From positions 2,170,001-2,234,000 of the forward strand of contig JAQFVV010000031.1 of the NCBI GenBank assembly GCA_028023455.1: 64,000 bases of DNA, written 5' to 3'. Shown here piece after piece: positions 1-11,759 of the stretch. Position numbers and translations under genes: made by a program. Positions within the stretch are counted from its first letter, which is position 1, and each line of letters opens with the position of its first letter. Source of the DNA: Epiperipatus broadwayi (lineage: Eukaryota > Onychophora > Udeonychophora > Euonychophora > Peripatidae). The notes beneath the pieces were generated by a model, which ran no database searches, was not told where the DNA came from, and saw only the letters and a list, made by a program, of their open reading frames with translations.

Positions 1-246
1 CATCAGAACAAAATGCAATAAGATAATCTTTCAAATAATTATCTGAAAATCCATATATACATAAAGTAGTAATTAATGTATTATATATCCAACAGTAATA
101 CTTTCTAACTCTACAAAAATAAAATGTCTTGCTAAATTCAATTTTTAAGTAAATTACTAAAACGCTTTGTTTAGTTGTTGCATTCATCTATTATATAATA
201 CAAATTTTGTATTTGTTTTTTATTATTTTAAAGAATATTTCTAATT

Positions 247-895
247 TTATTTATTTTGGAAATATGTTCCACTATTGTTAATGCTTAAATATTGAATGTA
301 ATGATATTTCATTTGCAATTCTATTAAATTGGGCAAATCAGATATTGGACAATTATTTTTTGCCAAATTATAAACAGTATTAAAAAATTTTGATGCTATT
401 AAAACATCTTTTTCATTTAATTTATCAATAATTTTTGGATTTATTGATTTGTTACATTCATTATCAAGTTTTATGATTTTATTATGTGAAAGTGACTCAT
501 TATGAATATGTAATTTTTTATATAAAAATGCAGATCTTGTATTTTTTGATTCTTCATTTGGTTCTATGTTTCTTTCCAACCATTCTTTTGATAAATGACA
601 ATGTTTATCATCTTAAACTCCCAAATGTTTATATTCCAAGTAGGCAGAACATCCTAATTTACCATTTTTAATTTCTAGTCAACTAAATTGAGTTTGAAAT
701 AATTTCGTGTTTGCTCTTCCTGCAATCATACAACATAATTTCTTCTTTAGTTTCATCTTGAGATTCATGTAAAATATGAATGTCAGTATCATTAGATTGT
801 AATAATTCTGATACATCATCAGTACTTTCATTGATATCTTCTTCTGTGGAAGTGCTTATATCAGAATCAATTTTTTTCTTTTTTATCTTTTCCAA
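247..895 (-). pseudogene. hAT-type transposase remnant with TTF-like zinc-finger region
   Basis: Two open stretches on the minus strand (895-683 and 579-247) join through a frame-broken segment. The first is acidic and serine-rich and reads like a low-complexity N-terminus. The junction reads LGCSAYLEYKHLG, then KHCHLSKEWLERNI, then a basic stretch with YKKLHIHNESLSHNK. The second ends with FFNTVYNLAKNNCPISDLPNLIELQ. From family knowledge this order (LGCS.C, L..EW, a helix with H..S..H, then a 'AK...P..D...L.ELQ' segment) is that of hAT-related ZNF862/ZMYM-like proteins with a TTF-type zinc finger. I see no catalytic domain; the rest would lie before position 247, where the frame is closed. 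At least one frameshift separates the pieces, so this is a dead copy. The family call rests on remembered motifs only. Confidence 0.55.
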
Positions 896-2559
896 AAAAA
901 TAACAACAGATTATTTCCCAATTTGATATTTTAAATTATTTGACCTATAAATAAAAATATATGATACTATTACAACTTGATGAGTAAAAACTCACCACAG
1001 TAGTACTTTTACGATATTTCATCTCCAAAAACTCTAAATCTATTGCCTATTATGTGCAGATTAACTTTTTCTTCTTAACTGCATACTCAACTAACAAACC
1101 CATATACTGTTATCTAAATCAATATCCAAACACTTTTATCTAAATTGACAACTCTTAAGATAATTATAACCAATTGACAAAACTTTTGTAAACCTGTATT
1201 ATATAGATGATTTAAGTACTGAAGTATGTTTTTTTGTATCAGTAGATGAAAGTAACCATAGTAACAGTAGAATGCATCTACATTAAAAACATTAAATAAT
1301 TATTAAGGTGGATTATAATTTAAAATTTTTTATAAATAAATATAAAGAATGTCATTGCAAATTATTTTTCATATTCTGTGTTTTCATACTTATATTTTTT
1401 TTATAAAAATATAATTTTTTTTTAAATGCATAATCAAATTGTGTTCTCAAATTTTTGAAAAATTTAACACTGAGCTTGTGTGAGTCCAGCGAGCTCATTT
1501 CTAGCTCATCCCTGATTGTAATCACTGATAAATTCACGTTTACAATTACTTGTGATTAGTTTCTGAAGTGATGCTAGCTTGTTTTTGGATTCACTGTCAA
1601 ACAGAATATTATTATTAGATTCTATTATCTGATAGGAAATATATTTAAAACACTATTTGTCCAATTCCCTGTTGCTTAAAAAGCACCACTAATTTGATTG
1701 TTAGTTGTTTACAAAACAGTATTGTTGGACTGGGGTTTGTATATTTTATCTTCATCACAAAATACTAAATGATATATATGTTCATTTTACATTATTATTC
1801 ATCTACACTGAATTAAAAATAAATTAGTACTATTATTTTGAGTGCTATGTTCAGGCTATCAATGGGCTCCACAGGTGGTGGAAAATGGAATGACCTTCAA
1901 AGTATCCACTGCTTTGTAGAAAAGGATGTTGATTCATCAAAGACTAGATATTATTCCTAATACAAATAATATTTATTGTCTCACACTTTTACTTCTTTAA
2001 TATTTTAAGTTAAGGTTAGAAATTGATCATCATAAACCTCTCACATCATCAGTCACCCCCTGGTATTATATGTGTAATCACATTTTCATCATAATATATT
2101 TCAGATTCCAATTTCCTTTTTCTTTTTTTAACTCAAATTCTTAAGAATTAAGAAAGCAATAATGGAACAGGTTTATAAAGCTGGTAATCCTTAGTCATAA
2201 TTTTTGCTCAAGGCAGTAAAATCACTAATGAGTCAAACTAAAATTGCAAGTGAAATAGAAATATTAATTAGGCAAAAATGAATGTTTAAACAGTTTTAGT
2301 TAAGGATCTCCATTCCTATTATGAAAGTGAAAGGGACTTAGGAAATGTGGCTTAAAATAGCCTGTTTCACATAGCCTGGCTAGGTTGTCATGTCTAGTTT
2401 TAAATTTAACTGAAAGGGCAGATTTCAAGTAAATTTTTAGCATCTTTTGTTCTTGAAATTCCATACTGAGTCAATGAAAAGTTAGTGATATTAAAATTTA
2501 GCTAGCTAATTATACCAGTGTCCATTTTATCATACATATATTTCAACATTAGAATTCAA
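896..2559. other. Stretch without recognisable genes
   Basis: About 1.7 kb of A+T-rich DNA. I see no coding stretch with recognisable motifs, no RNA gene and no clear repeat shared with the rest of the window. A 61-codon minus-strand frame at 1352-1537 is low complexity and not supported as a gene. Confidence 0.5.
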
Positions 2560-3194
2560 ATAATTCAGAGAGAGAAAGTTCATTTCATGTTGGACAACAT
2601 TATTATAGCAATATTATTAGAATATCAAACTTTTCTTCTTGGTGACTTTAATGCATGTATTGATACATATAGTAGACTTTGGCCAATAATTGCTTGAAAC
2701 ATTAATATTAATGCACTGACTATCACATATACTTTTTTTAGGCAGTAAAACTGCTTTAAGGCTACATGAAGACATCTATGCTCAAAATAATGGCAATTAA
2801 TATTTTCAGAACTTATGCATAAATCATAGATTAGTATGTTTCTAGATTAAAGTCACCATTGCACTAAACCAGATTTCATTTCAATCATATTCATAAGAAA
2901 TTTGATTTTCATTCTATGCAATTATATATTATATTGGCTAAATTTCAAGAACTATTAACATTAAAATTGCTAATTTGAATATTCAGCATTGTCATGCATC
3001 TGAAGCATGACATTTTCTTAAAGGGAGTATTATGAATATAAACAAATCTTTTCTTGGATTCACTAAAAACAAAAAAATTATGGTAGTTTTTCTGACTGAT
3101 GTCATTGTTGGTGATTTGATTAAAAAGAAATTTGATTTTTGCTGCTTGACAAATAATACATTAAATGCAGAACATCATTATATATATTTTTTTC

Positions 3195-3268
3195 ATATGT
3201 CATACCATCAGCCAGGAAGCGAACCCACTAACCCAGGACAACTGACCTCTCGACCACCAATGCTTGAT
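3195..3268 (-). repeat. tRNA-Val-like SINE fragment
   Basis: Read on the minus strand this matches the two better SINE copies at 14.2 and 24.6 kb: an A-box-like GGTCGAGAGGTC, then a B-box-like GGGTTCGCTTCC, then the shared 3' end ATGACATATGAA. The anticodon-arm part is missing. A T-run on the plus strand at 3185-3197 would be its A-rich tail. I could not find flanking target duplications, so it is either old or truncated. Confidence 0.6.
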
Positions 3269-4565
3269 TAATAGAGAGATTTAAAGGTAGAAGCTCAATG
3301 ATTACAAAAAAGATTAAAATGTTTGATGGCTTAAAAGTGCAAAGAAAATGCAGATATTCGCTGAGTGTTGTCACTAGATCTTTCCTTTGTTGTACGGGAA
3401 GCAACACACAATACTAAGAAACAACATCATAATCCTATTAAATCAAACCATGGCACAATTATAATGATATTTTGAAATGGGTAGAAGGAATATTGTGATC
3501 ATTTTTTGAAAATAAGATAAAAATTAAGGTGATCAACTTTTAATATTACCTACTCATTTCTATTTGGGCAAAGATATCTAGATTAATGAAGTCAAAACTG
3601 TTTTTGGTAATTTTAAAAATGGAAAGACTTTAAATCGTGATGAGGTACTTGAAGAAACTTTCAATTAATATGGCATTACCATATTTTAACTTTTAAAAAA
3701 TATATTAATTTATAAAATTGTACCTCTTAAATCTTAAAAATGTATTCTACTGTCCCAATTTTTAAAATGAAATGTCAAAGGCATTTTCAAGGATTTTGTT
3801 GATTAGGTTACTTCCAGTCATAGACAAATGATTACCAGAAACTCAATGTGATTTTAAAGAATCAAGAAGATCCACAGACTTAGTTTTCAGACAAGTATAA
3901 TGATCTATATATTGCTTTTATTGTTTGGTCAAGATATTTGACTCAATTCATTGCACAGGTCTATGCCATTGTTTAAATTAATTAATTGCCTATCAAAGTT
4001 TAGTCATATTATACAGCTTCTATATAATGAAATATGAGGAAATGTTATCTGAGACTTTTAGCATAGAAACTGATGCTAAAGAAGGATGTGTATTTGCTCC
4101 AATATTGTTTTCAATTTTTATGACAGTGATCTTTGGAACTGAAATAAGCAGCTTAACGAATCAGGATATTGAATCAATTAAACACTAAAATAAATGTTTC
4201 ATCTTTTGGAATTTCTGGATTTATAATATGCTAATAATTGTTCTACTTTTGCCAGTTCAAAAGTCAATTTACAGAATGTACTTAATGTTTTGAATTTATA
4301 AATTAATATTCAAAAACACATTCTTTATCCGTCAATAATGGAAGAAAAATCTTTAGCAACTTTTAGCTTGAATGGTTATCAATTTGAGAATGCAGACTGT
4401 TTTAAATATTTAAATAGTTTTATAAGTAAAAATATCGATTTATATGTTAAGGTGTAGTATAAACTCAGATATACTGCTGCTTTTAACAAATTAAAAGATA
4501 AAATATTTCATAGCAGAGAAAAAATAATTATTGGAACTAAATTAATGATATACAGAGCTGTTATA

Positions 4566-5106
4566 ATAATCAAAAAAGCAAGTTATATATAACGTGACAT
4601 TACTTTTATAAGCTTGTATTTATAGAAATGTAATTAAGAGAGCATACCAATAGCTCAAACAAGCTCTTAATCGATAAGTGCGGTATGAGAAAATATTTAA
4701 AATCTCTATCCAGAACATTCCTGGTTTGAGCTTATGGCTCACATCAGTGAAGAGCCAGAATATTCAGACACTAGATCTAAAACATCAACTCAAAACCTAG
4801 CACATATCTCATACGCAATATTTAAGTAGAAACTCTGAAATTTTCGGACATGAAAATGTCTTTAATTCAGTTATCTAACTTAAATAGCTATATGGAACTG
4901 AACCAAATTCAGATCGACCATATTTTAATAGCCTCAGCATAGTCAAAGCCTTAAAGGTAAAATTATAATAATGAAAAAAGCAAAGTCATAAGCTTGAAAC
5001 CAATTGATCTGGAGATAGGAATGTTCTGGATAGAGATTTTAAACATTTTTTCATACCGCACTTATCGATTAAGAGCTTGTTTGAGCTATTGGTATGCTCT
5101 CTGTAT
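4566..5106. mobile_element. Foldback element C1 with ~86-bp terminal inverted repeats and 15-bp target duplication
   Basis: The sequence tacagagctgttata occurs at 4551-4565 and again at 5107-5121, and the surrounding LINE frame (Y-R-A-V) continues across it, so this looks like a target-site duplication. Inside, 4639-4724 and 5017-5102 are near-perfect inverted repeats of about 86 bp (AGAGAGCATACC... outward). About 73 bp lie between the left duplication and the left inverted repeat with no mirror on the right. The interior shares blocks with C2 at 11.2 kb: a GACACTAGATCTAAAA block and a GTTATCTAACTTAAATAGC block. On the minus strand around 4697-4785 a hammerhead-like core CTGATGT with helix II GAGC/GCTC is visible, but the final core A is U, G12 is lost and the cleavage-site arm is deleted. 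It codes for nothing. Confidence 0.8.
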
Positions 5107-5672
5107 TACAGAGCTGTTATATATGTAAAAGAGAAACGGGCATATTTCAACACAACAGAAAAACATTAGAAAAGTTTCATTCAAGGTTACTCCATAAAAT
5201 TTTATAAATACCATGGCAAGATAATAAAACTAATCAATATGTTTTCATCTTGCTGTTTAAATCAGTTTTTTTGGATTGGACATTACAAAATAAATGAACA
5301 ATACAGATTTTCTAAAAGGGTGTTTTATGATGAACTTGAGCATGGTTTTCATGGAAAAAGTAAACCTCATTTAAGTTATAAGAATTATCTCAAAGACATT
5401 TTAAAGAAGCGCAATGTTGATTGTTTCCATTGCAATAATATAGCAGAGAGTAGAATATATTGAAGAGCTACAATTATATTGAGAGGGTTTCAATTAGACA
5501 TTAGTATACTTTATGCAGAAGAACTTAAAAGACAGGATTGCAAAATACCTATTAAACAGAAAAAAAATAGAACAAGAAAAACTCTCCATACAGTATTGCC
5601 ATTCAGTGCAAGCCAGAGTAATCAATGGATTTCAGAAGGCTTGGGTATAAAATTCCCATCTAGCACCTACTC

Positions 5673-5731
5673 ATCCAATATTCCCAGACTAGTTTCTGGC
5701 TTTTGGCCTTCGTCAGTGAGGAGCCTTGGAT
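5673..5731 (-). ncRNA. Type I hammerhead ribozyme, intact core (A1 left arm)
   Basis: On the minus strand: helix I outer strand ATCCAA pairs with TTGGAT, inner CTCA pairs with TGGG (one G.U), with an internal loop between. The core reads CTGACGA (5716 down to 5710), helix II GGC/GCC closes loop CAAAA, then GAAA (5696-5693), and helix III is the self-complementary ACTAGT followed by C, so the NUH site is GTC and cleavage falls between 5687 and 5686. Position 7 is C, which the core tolerates. An A.A pair sits at 10.1/11.1 next to the core, which may lower activity. A self-complementary helix III suggests it may act as a dimer, as known for some animal hammerheads. Confidence 0.82.
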
Positions 5732-5766
5732 GTGAGAGCACTGTACCTACATCTTAGTGCTCTCAG

Positions 5767-5825
5767 ATCCAAGGCTCCTCACTGATGAAGGCCACAAGCC
5801 AGAAACTAGTCTGAGAATATTGGAT
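5767..5825 (+). ncRNA. Type I hammerhead ribozyme, intact core (A1 right arm)
   Basis: Helix I outer ATCCAA (5767-5772) pairs with TTGGAT (5820-5825); inner CTCA (5778-5781) pairs with TGAG (5812-5815), with internal loops of 5 and 4 nt. Core CTGATGA is at 5782-5788. Helix II is GGC (5790-5792) with GCC (5798-5800) and loop CACAA; A5789 and A5801 face each other. GAAA is at 5802-5805, helix III is the palindrome ACTAGT (5805-5810), NUH is GTC (5809-5811) and cleavage would follow 5811. Compared with the opposite arm, inner helix I changes from U.G to U-A, so pairing is kept. All invariant hammerhead residues are present. Confidence 0.85.
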
Positions 5826-6132
5826 GAGTAGGTGCTAGTTGGGAATTTTATGCACAAACCTTCTGGAATCCATTGATTACTCTGGCTTGCACTGAGTGGC
5901 AATGCTGTATGGAGAGTTGGCCTGTTTTAATAACAGTTATAAGCAAGCACAAGAAATGGTAATCATATGATGTTTATGGGCTTAAAAAATAGAGTAGCAT
6001 ATTTTATATATGAATATACTTGTAAATCACAGATCGGTTTGTATAATCATCATTAAAAATATAGTATTATTCTTTCATTTGCCTTTTTCTCTTGGAGTTG
6101 GAATGGTCACATTATTTATGAATGGCTGCTAC

Positions 6133-6212
6133 TGGTGCTGACTATTAGTATACATATATATATATATTGTAATGGTGCTGACTATTAGTATACATATATA
6201 TATATATTGTAA
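6133..6212. repeat. Two tandem copies of a 40-bp unit
   Basis: The unit starts TGGTGCTGACTATTAGTATA and runs through a TA run to TTGTAA; it occurs at 6133-6172 and 6173-6212 with no visible difference. It lies at the outer end of repeat F copy 1. Confidence 0.9.
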
Positions 6213-9180
6213 TGGGATGGGGGTATAAAAAAGGTGAAAGAAAAAAGAATGAACCTGGGGTGATGGAACATCACCATCAACCCCAATTCAATTAAATATA
6301 AAATCAAATTTATAAAGTATATTTAAACACAAAATATTTAAGAGGAACATGAGATCAAGAGATCTTCAAGAGATCATTGAGAGATCAACCAGATAATTCA
6401 GAAGAGCAACTACAAATATAATTATCCATCAACGATATATCAACCAGCATTATCATTTTAAAAACAAGTACAAGTTAATACTTGAGAGAAATAACCATCC
6501 ATCATCATCATTGATGGGAATAAACAAATCAGTACAATATATCAGAATAAAATCAACAGACCATCTTGTGGCTGCATTTAAACAATAAACAATATAAATC
6601 AACAGTCAACCTTGTGACTGGATCGGAAAATAGGTCTTCTTTAGACCAGGCTAACTATTGAGCCTTTGCCAGCTTGGGCAATTATTTAAACATAACTTGG
6701 ATGCACCAGCTTAGTGCCTATCCATTAAAATACACAATAATCAGAAATCAAATCAATAATGCTGGGACATTTAAAACATGCTGATCATCATCAGTGCTCA
6801 GGCCACTTGTATTGGCCAATTATAAACTTAACTCCTAATAAGGATAAACTAAAATAAAAGATAATAGTGCATGGGCTTTAAAGAGTATTCTCTTTTGCGC
6901 CAACCAGGATGATGATTGATCATCTCTGGATGCCCCAAAGCACTAAATACACATCCCCAGTCATATATTCATCCCGTGCACCAATCTAGCTCAGAGAACA
7001 TAAAGCTCTATTACTGTATGTGAACAAGAGATGATGGAATACAATTTTAACAATTAAATAAGTTTATTAATAACAATAAAAAAATAAAGGTATTTAAAGA
7101 TAATTAAAGATAATTAAAAAAATGGTATTTAAGGTCTTATAGGATAAGGCTCTGATTTTGAAAAGTATACAAAATTACATACACAACTAAAGTTATTACA
7201 TCAATTGCATTATTTCTTAATTAGTTTCTATAACGCATATATATATATCCGAACACAGACATGCGTTTTATAATATATGGTGAAGACATTTCAATTAAAT
7301 ATAAAATAATTATTACATTTGTGACTTCCATAATTACTATACAAAATTCAAATTGTTACATTGATTTACATATATGTGCGCACAGATGTGCAATTTATAA
7401 TATACAATTAATATTCACTAACAAAAAAAAATGATTATTACATATATGGGTGTGCGTTTATATACCCACACTGGGTTTTACCTATTTAAACTTGTTACAA
7501 TAATAATTTTTTTAATTTTTTATAATCCATTTGGAAAACATAAATTTCACACATATGTATATATAAACAAAATATAGATATAATTTAAAATTAGTTTCAA
7601 TTTAAAAGTTCTCTCTTTTTTTTTAATAAACGAAAGATAATATCGTTTTATAGAATCAAAAAAAAATTTTTTTTAAATGTCTTTCTGCTTGATTAGTTAA
7701 TGCTGATAAAGTAGGCAGGGTGAGGTAGGAAAAGTGAATACGTGAACAGCAGCTCTCCATGCCATGATAAGTAGATAGCCAAGCATGGACTATCAAACAC
7801 ACAATGCTCCATGACGTCACAAGAAAATACCTCATTTTTAAGCACTGCACCTTCTAAGTACCCAGACAGATCATCCTCAAAGAGTAGTATCCAGAAAAAA
7901 AAAATTAAAAGGCATTAAGCCAACCCTGCTTATCTCTGTGAGACTTAGGGGTATAAATGAGGTCTATTCATGAGACCCAGGCCTATTCATGAGGCCTATA
8001 TATATATATATTCACCACTGGACAACTCTGCGACATCACATCTAGGTCTAAACAGTGCTGAGCCTATACTTCAGAACATCATGAACACACCACATCCAGA
8101 TAGCCCTGTTCAACTATACACTGACCATAAACATAAAAAGTACAAATTCATGCATCACTTTCAAAATGTAATTTTACTAAAGAAATTATTTAAAAGTTTG
8201 TTATCATATATAACTTTACTCACCACAGCTGTATATATATTTATCTGTTCTCCTCTGCCTTTAGATAGTCAGCATCTATATAATTATTTATTTAGCAAGC
8301 TGGTTCTTTTGGTCCATTAGAAAAGTATAATTCATGTTTGTTGTCATCATCAGGTAAAAGTGTGCAATCCATATAAAATCTTGATTTGTAGTTGGTCTCT
8401 GAATTTCAGCATATGTGAATTCAAACTCCTGCTAAAGAAAACAGTCTACTATCTTGCCTTCAGCTACATCAGTTTATGGTAACTGACTGACAACTCTGCT
8501 ACAGCCAACAACATACTGCTCTCTTCAAAATCATTATCCAAACTTTGCAGTTGGCCTAGTTGGTCACTGCTTAAAATATTAAAAACTCTTCTGACCAACT
8601 CATACAAAACTGCAAGCAGAACTGTTCTTTTCAAAATCACTATCCAGACTGGAGCTAATTTGTTATCAGCCCTTTTATAGAATCATTTAAGGTGATAATA
8701 GCAGCTTGATTAAAAACAGAGTTTCTATTTTTATCTCACTAATCCTTTTGAAAACATATACATATTTTTACTTAGGGGATTTCTAATAGATAAAAATTTT
8801 GTTTAATTAATTAAAATTTCAAAAATACAATAGGGTGTTTTTAAATTTCAAAATCAAAGTAATAATTAATAATAATGCAATATTTATACTTATTCAGACC
8901 TTTTTAAAATATTAATTTCATAATGAAATTTTACTTTAAGCCCAGAGTTATTTAACCCTGTATTTATTACTATTTTATTTTAGGAAATGTAAAAAAATGT
9001 CTACAAAAATTTATGTCTGTGTTTATTTCTACTTTTTATTTCAATGAACGTAGAAAATATCTACTATAATTTTCGTCTGTTTATTTCTAGTTTTCCTTTC
9101 AACTTTATATATATGTGCACACACTATATTAGTGGTGCTATGTAATCCAACTGGTTACAATATATATATAATTAAAAAAG
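6190..9180 (+). repeat. Unidentified ~3 kb non-coding repeat F, copy 1
   Basis: This segment is matched along its length by the reverse strand of 18930-21600. Anchors: the CATTGATGGGAATA block near 6510 against 21450; the GACCAGGC...AACTATT block near 6642 against 21340; TTTATCAGTCC-like text near 8670 against 19480; and GTAGAAAATATCTAC with GTGTTTATTTCTACTTTT near 9010-9060 against 19030-19060. The far end reads GTAATCCAACTGGTTACA (about 9143-9160) in both. No reading frame is shared by the copies, so open frames inside (7656-7850 minus, 7970-8320 plus) are not genes. It has no visible terminal repeats or transposase. It could be a large non-autonomous element or a retroelement untranslated/internal region; I do not recognise it. 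Confidence 0.75.
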
Positions 9181-9189
9181 ACAGTAATA

Positions 9190-11160
9190 GCACTAGCCAT
9201 CCAAAATTAGTTGTTAAAAGGATATCTAGATATTCTTAATTCAAATTGTAAATTATCTGATTCAAAGGCAAGATTTACTCTATTTTGGTCTTAAAGTTAG
9301 AGTATTTTTAAAGTAGCATAAGATGACATACATTCACAAATATATAATAAACTTTTTACATTATTAAATATTATTTTATACTTTTTATCACTGTTATAAG
9401 TAGTCCATGTTAATGTATGCATTTAGGAAATATTAATCCTAAAAATATGGAAGCAGCTAATAAATAAATAATATAACCTAAATAAAATTTTCACATTGTG
9501 TATTTGATTAAGGGTCAGAAATATAACTACCTTAAACTTTACTATGAAGAATCCAGAGTAAACATCATATATTGTTGCAATAAAGATAAACTGGATCATG
9601 AATATCTATTTAGTCATATTTTCAATCCTAGTAAGATAAAAATGTTTTGCAGTAAACACAATGATAGGAAAAGTATCATCATTATTAATAATGATAACTT
9701 TAGGATGAATAAAGTCTAATAGCATTTAATTAAGTATAGTTTGGAATATGTACACTTAAAAGTGTTAATTTCATAAATTCTGTTTAAAGATTTGATATAT
9801 GCAACAGGTTTTTTTTTTTTTTTTTAATATTATAACTGTTTTTTTTTTCTTTTTGACAAGAGTTCTCAGCATTGAAAATGTATTTATTAGCTCTTTCTCT
9901 CTGTATTTTAGTGATTATTATTCCTCATTTTTAATTACATTTTTGTGTCAGAATTTTTTTTTCAAGTTTAAGATGTAGCCCTAACTTTGAAATACTTGAC
10001 AAATACCAATAATGATCAAATGCTAGCATTGCTTCCAGTAACTGCCTTTAGATAAAAAAACTTAACATTTGTACTTCTTAACAAATAAAAAAGTGCATAT
10101 TAAAATACTAGTAAAATAATAAACTATACAACAATAGAACTTCACAAATGAAAATAAATTAAACATAACACACTTACATATAACAGACTAAATATTGCCA
10201 GAATTAATTTCAAATATCAACTACCTTTATTATCAATGAAAAAATCATAAGATTAATGATCTCAAAATCAAAAAGATTAATTACCAAAATTGTTTTACTC
10301 TTCATTTGAATTCATTTTTTCATAAAAAATAACCCTCAGCATTATCAAATAATATATAATGATTTGAAGTAAGTTCATAAATATACAAAGCTGTCTGTGA
10401 TGCCTATTTTTAATTTTCTTTAACTCTTTCATTATTAAGATTTAATTTACTTTGACTTATATAAACTTTAAAACATCTACAAGGTGTTTTATAAATGATA
10501 ACAGGAATACATTTGCCACCAATGGACTGTTTTGAATTATTTAAAAATGAATTTAAATAAAAATCTTTCTTCCAAGCTCATTAACTTCCAAATTTTTAAA
10601 ACAAGCTTATAAATATTTTTTATTAAATATAATATTATTAATAAGATCATGATGGTAACCTAAATTAACATAACCAAAAACCAAATTGCCTTTTTAAAAA
10701 ATAAGCGTAATTTTCAAAATTATCAAGCCTTTTGTTGCTTTAAAAAAATTCAACAAAGCATTTTTTTTGAATGAAAGTTATTTTTTTATGGGAAAAAAAT
10801 GAATTCAAAAGAAAAATTAAAAAAACTGCCATGATAAATCTTTTTGATTATGAGACTTGTGAAAACTTTCTTTGATATTAAAGATAGATAATATTTTAAA
10901 TGAATCATGGGAATGTTTAGTTTGTTATGTTCAATTTATTTTTACTTGAGGTCTAATGTAATAGGCAAAACCAGGATCATGTAAATAATTAATGTTACTA
11001 TAAGTTTGTTATTTTACTAGTATTTTAATGTTATGTGTTTTTTAAATTTTATTTGTTATTACTAGTATAGTGTTTAATAGTATTTATTTATTTTTTCCTA
11101 TATAAAGAACATCATGATGCAGTAGTTTACATGCCATATCTATTATTTAGAATTTGAATC
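9190..11160. other. Stretch without recognisable genes
   Basis: A+T-rich DNA with long T runs (9808-9826, 9840-9849). A 73-codon plus-strand frame at 9498-9719 has no motif I recognise and no coding support beyond being open. Confidence 0.5.
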
Positions 11161-11257
11161 AGAGTAGAATCTGATAAACAAAAAGCTTTGCTAATTGCTC
11201 AACAAGCTTTGTGATAAATGCTAACCAAGAGAAAGCATTTAAAATATCTCTATCAGA

Positions 11258-11326
11258 AACCACATCCAATCCCCTTATCAATGGTTTCATGCTTTGGCAC
11301 TCCTCAGAGAGATGGTAGGATAGTTT
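11258..11326 (-). ncRNA. Type I hammerhead ribozyme, core intact, weakened arms (C2 left arm)
   Basis: On the minus strand: AAACTATCC (11326-11318) opens helix I, CTCT pairs with AGGG, the core is CTGAGGA (11307-11301), helix II is GTGC/GCAT with loop CAAA, GAAA is at 11288-11285, and helix III plus site read ACCATTGATA, giving NUH = AUA with cleavage after the base opposite 11276. Invariant core residues are all present (position 7 is G, allowed). Helix III has one C.A mismatch and the 3' strand of outer helix I is altered, so activity is less certain than for the right arm. Confidence 0.7.
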
Positions 11327-11759
11327 CAGACACTAGATCTAAAAATACCAACCCAAAGCCAGCATTTATCTAAGAGTTAACCATTGAGTAGAAAATCTGA
11401 AATTTTCAGATACTTAAATGTCTTCAAACACAGTTATCTAACTAAAATAGCTATATGGGGCTTAGAGAGCAATATAACATCACTTAAGGATTAAAGCGAA
11501 GACTATAAATAGTCAATATATGATTCTTTTTTATTTATTGACTATTTATAGTCTTTGCTTTAAGTCTTAAGTGATGTTATATTGCTAAGACTACTAGTAT
11601 ATGGTTTGGCTGAAGATCTCTCAGCACCATATAGCTATTTGAGTTAGATAGCTGGGTGTGAAGACATTTTAAGTGTCTGAAAATTTCAGATTTTCTACTC
11701 AATGATTAATTCTTAGATAAATGCTGACTTTGGATTGGTATTTTTAGATCTAGTGTCCA

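Larger units (their letters stand above)
2560..5577 (+). pseudogene. Decayed non-LTR retrotransposon (LINE, endonuclease + reverse transcriptase), interrupted by insertions
   Basis: Fragments of one LINE polyprotein appear in order on the plus strand, in shifting frames. Near 2635-2670 LLGDFNACID is the endonuclease G-D-F-N-A motif; TWRHLCSK near 2763-2790 matches the W-R-H-P-R-S-K block of the endonuclease. Near 3838-3895 PETQCDFKESRRSTDLVF is the RT block usually read as ESQCGFR..R.T.D. Near 4078-4130 KEGCVFAPILFSIFMT is the block before the FADD motif. After an insertion, 5170-5463 gives FHSRLLHKIL, IPWQDNKTNQ, WIGHYKI and KRVFYDELEHG, the usual C-terminal tail of this LINE type. Many stops and frameshifts make it inactive. 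A SINE fragment, foldback C1 and palindrome A1 all lie inside it, so they are younger. The clade (jockey/I-like group) is not settled. Confidence 0.7.
5579..5918. mobile_element. Palindrome A1: two head-to-head hammerhead-bearing units
   Basis: Arms 5579-5742 and 5756-5918 are reverse complements over about 164 bp with few mismatches, around a 13-bp centre. Each arm carries one complete type I hammerhead ribozyme reading outward from the centre on its own strand (see the two ncRNA entries). The unit begins GTGCTCTCAGATCC, contains the ribozyme, and ends with TGTATGGAGAGTT. Single or partial units of the same family (A) lie at 22.8 and 28.9 kb. The palindrome sits at the 3' end of the decayed LINE reading frame. 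No clear target duplication is visible. No protein is encoded; open frames across it are incidental. Confidence 0.85.

Noticed and set aside
3032-3271. 79-codon open frame on the plus strand
   Set aside because: Its second half is the reverse complement of a tRNA-like SINE and the first half sits in a decayed LINE region.
7656-8320. Open frames of 64 (minus) and 116 (plus) codons
   Set aside because: Both lie in repeat F and are not open in its second copy.
9498-9719. 73-codon plus-strand frame
   Set aside because: No motif, no neighbour and no repeat support; length is within chance for this composition.
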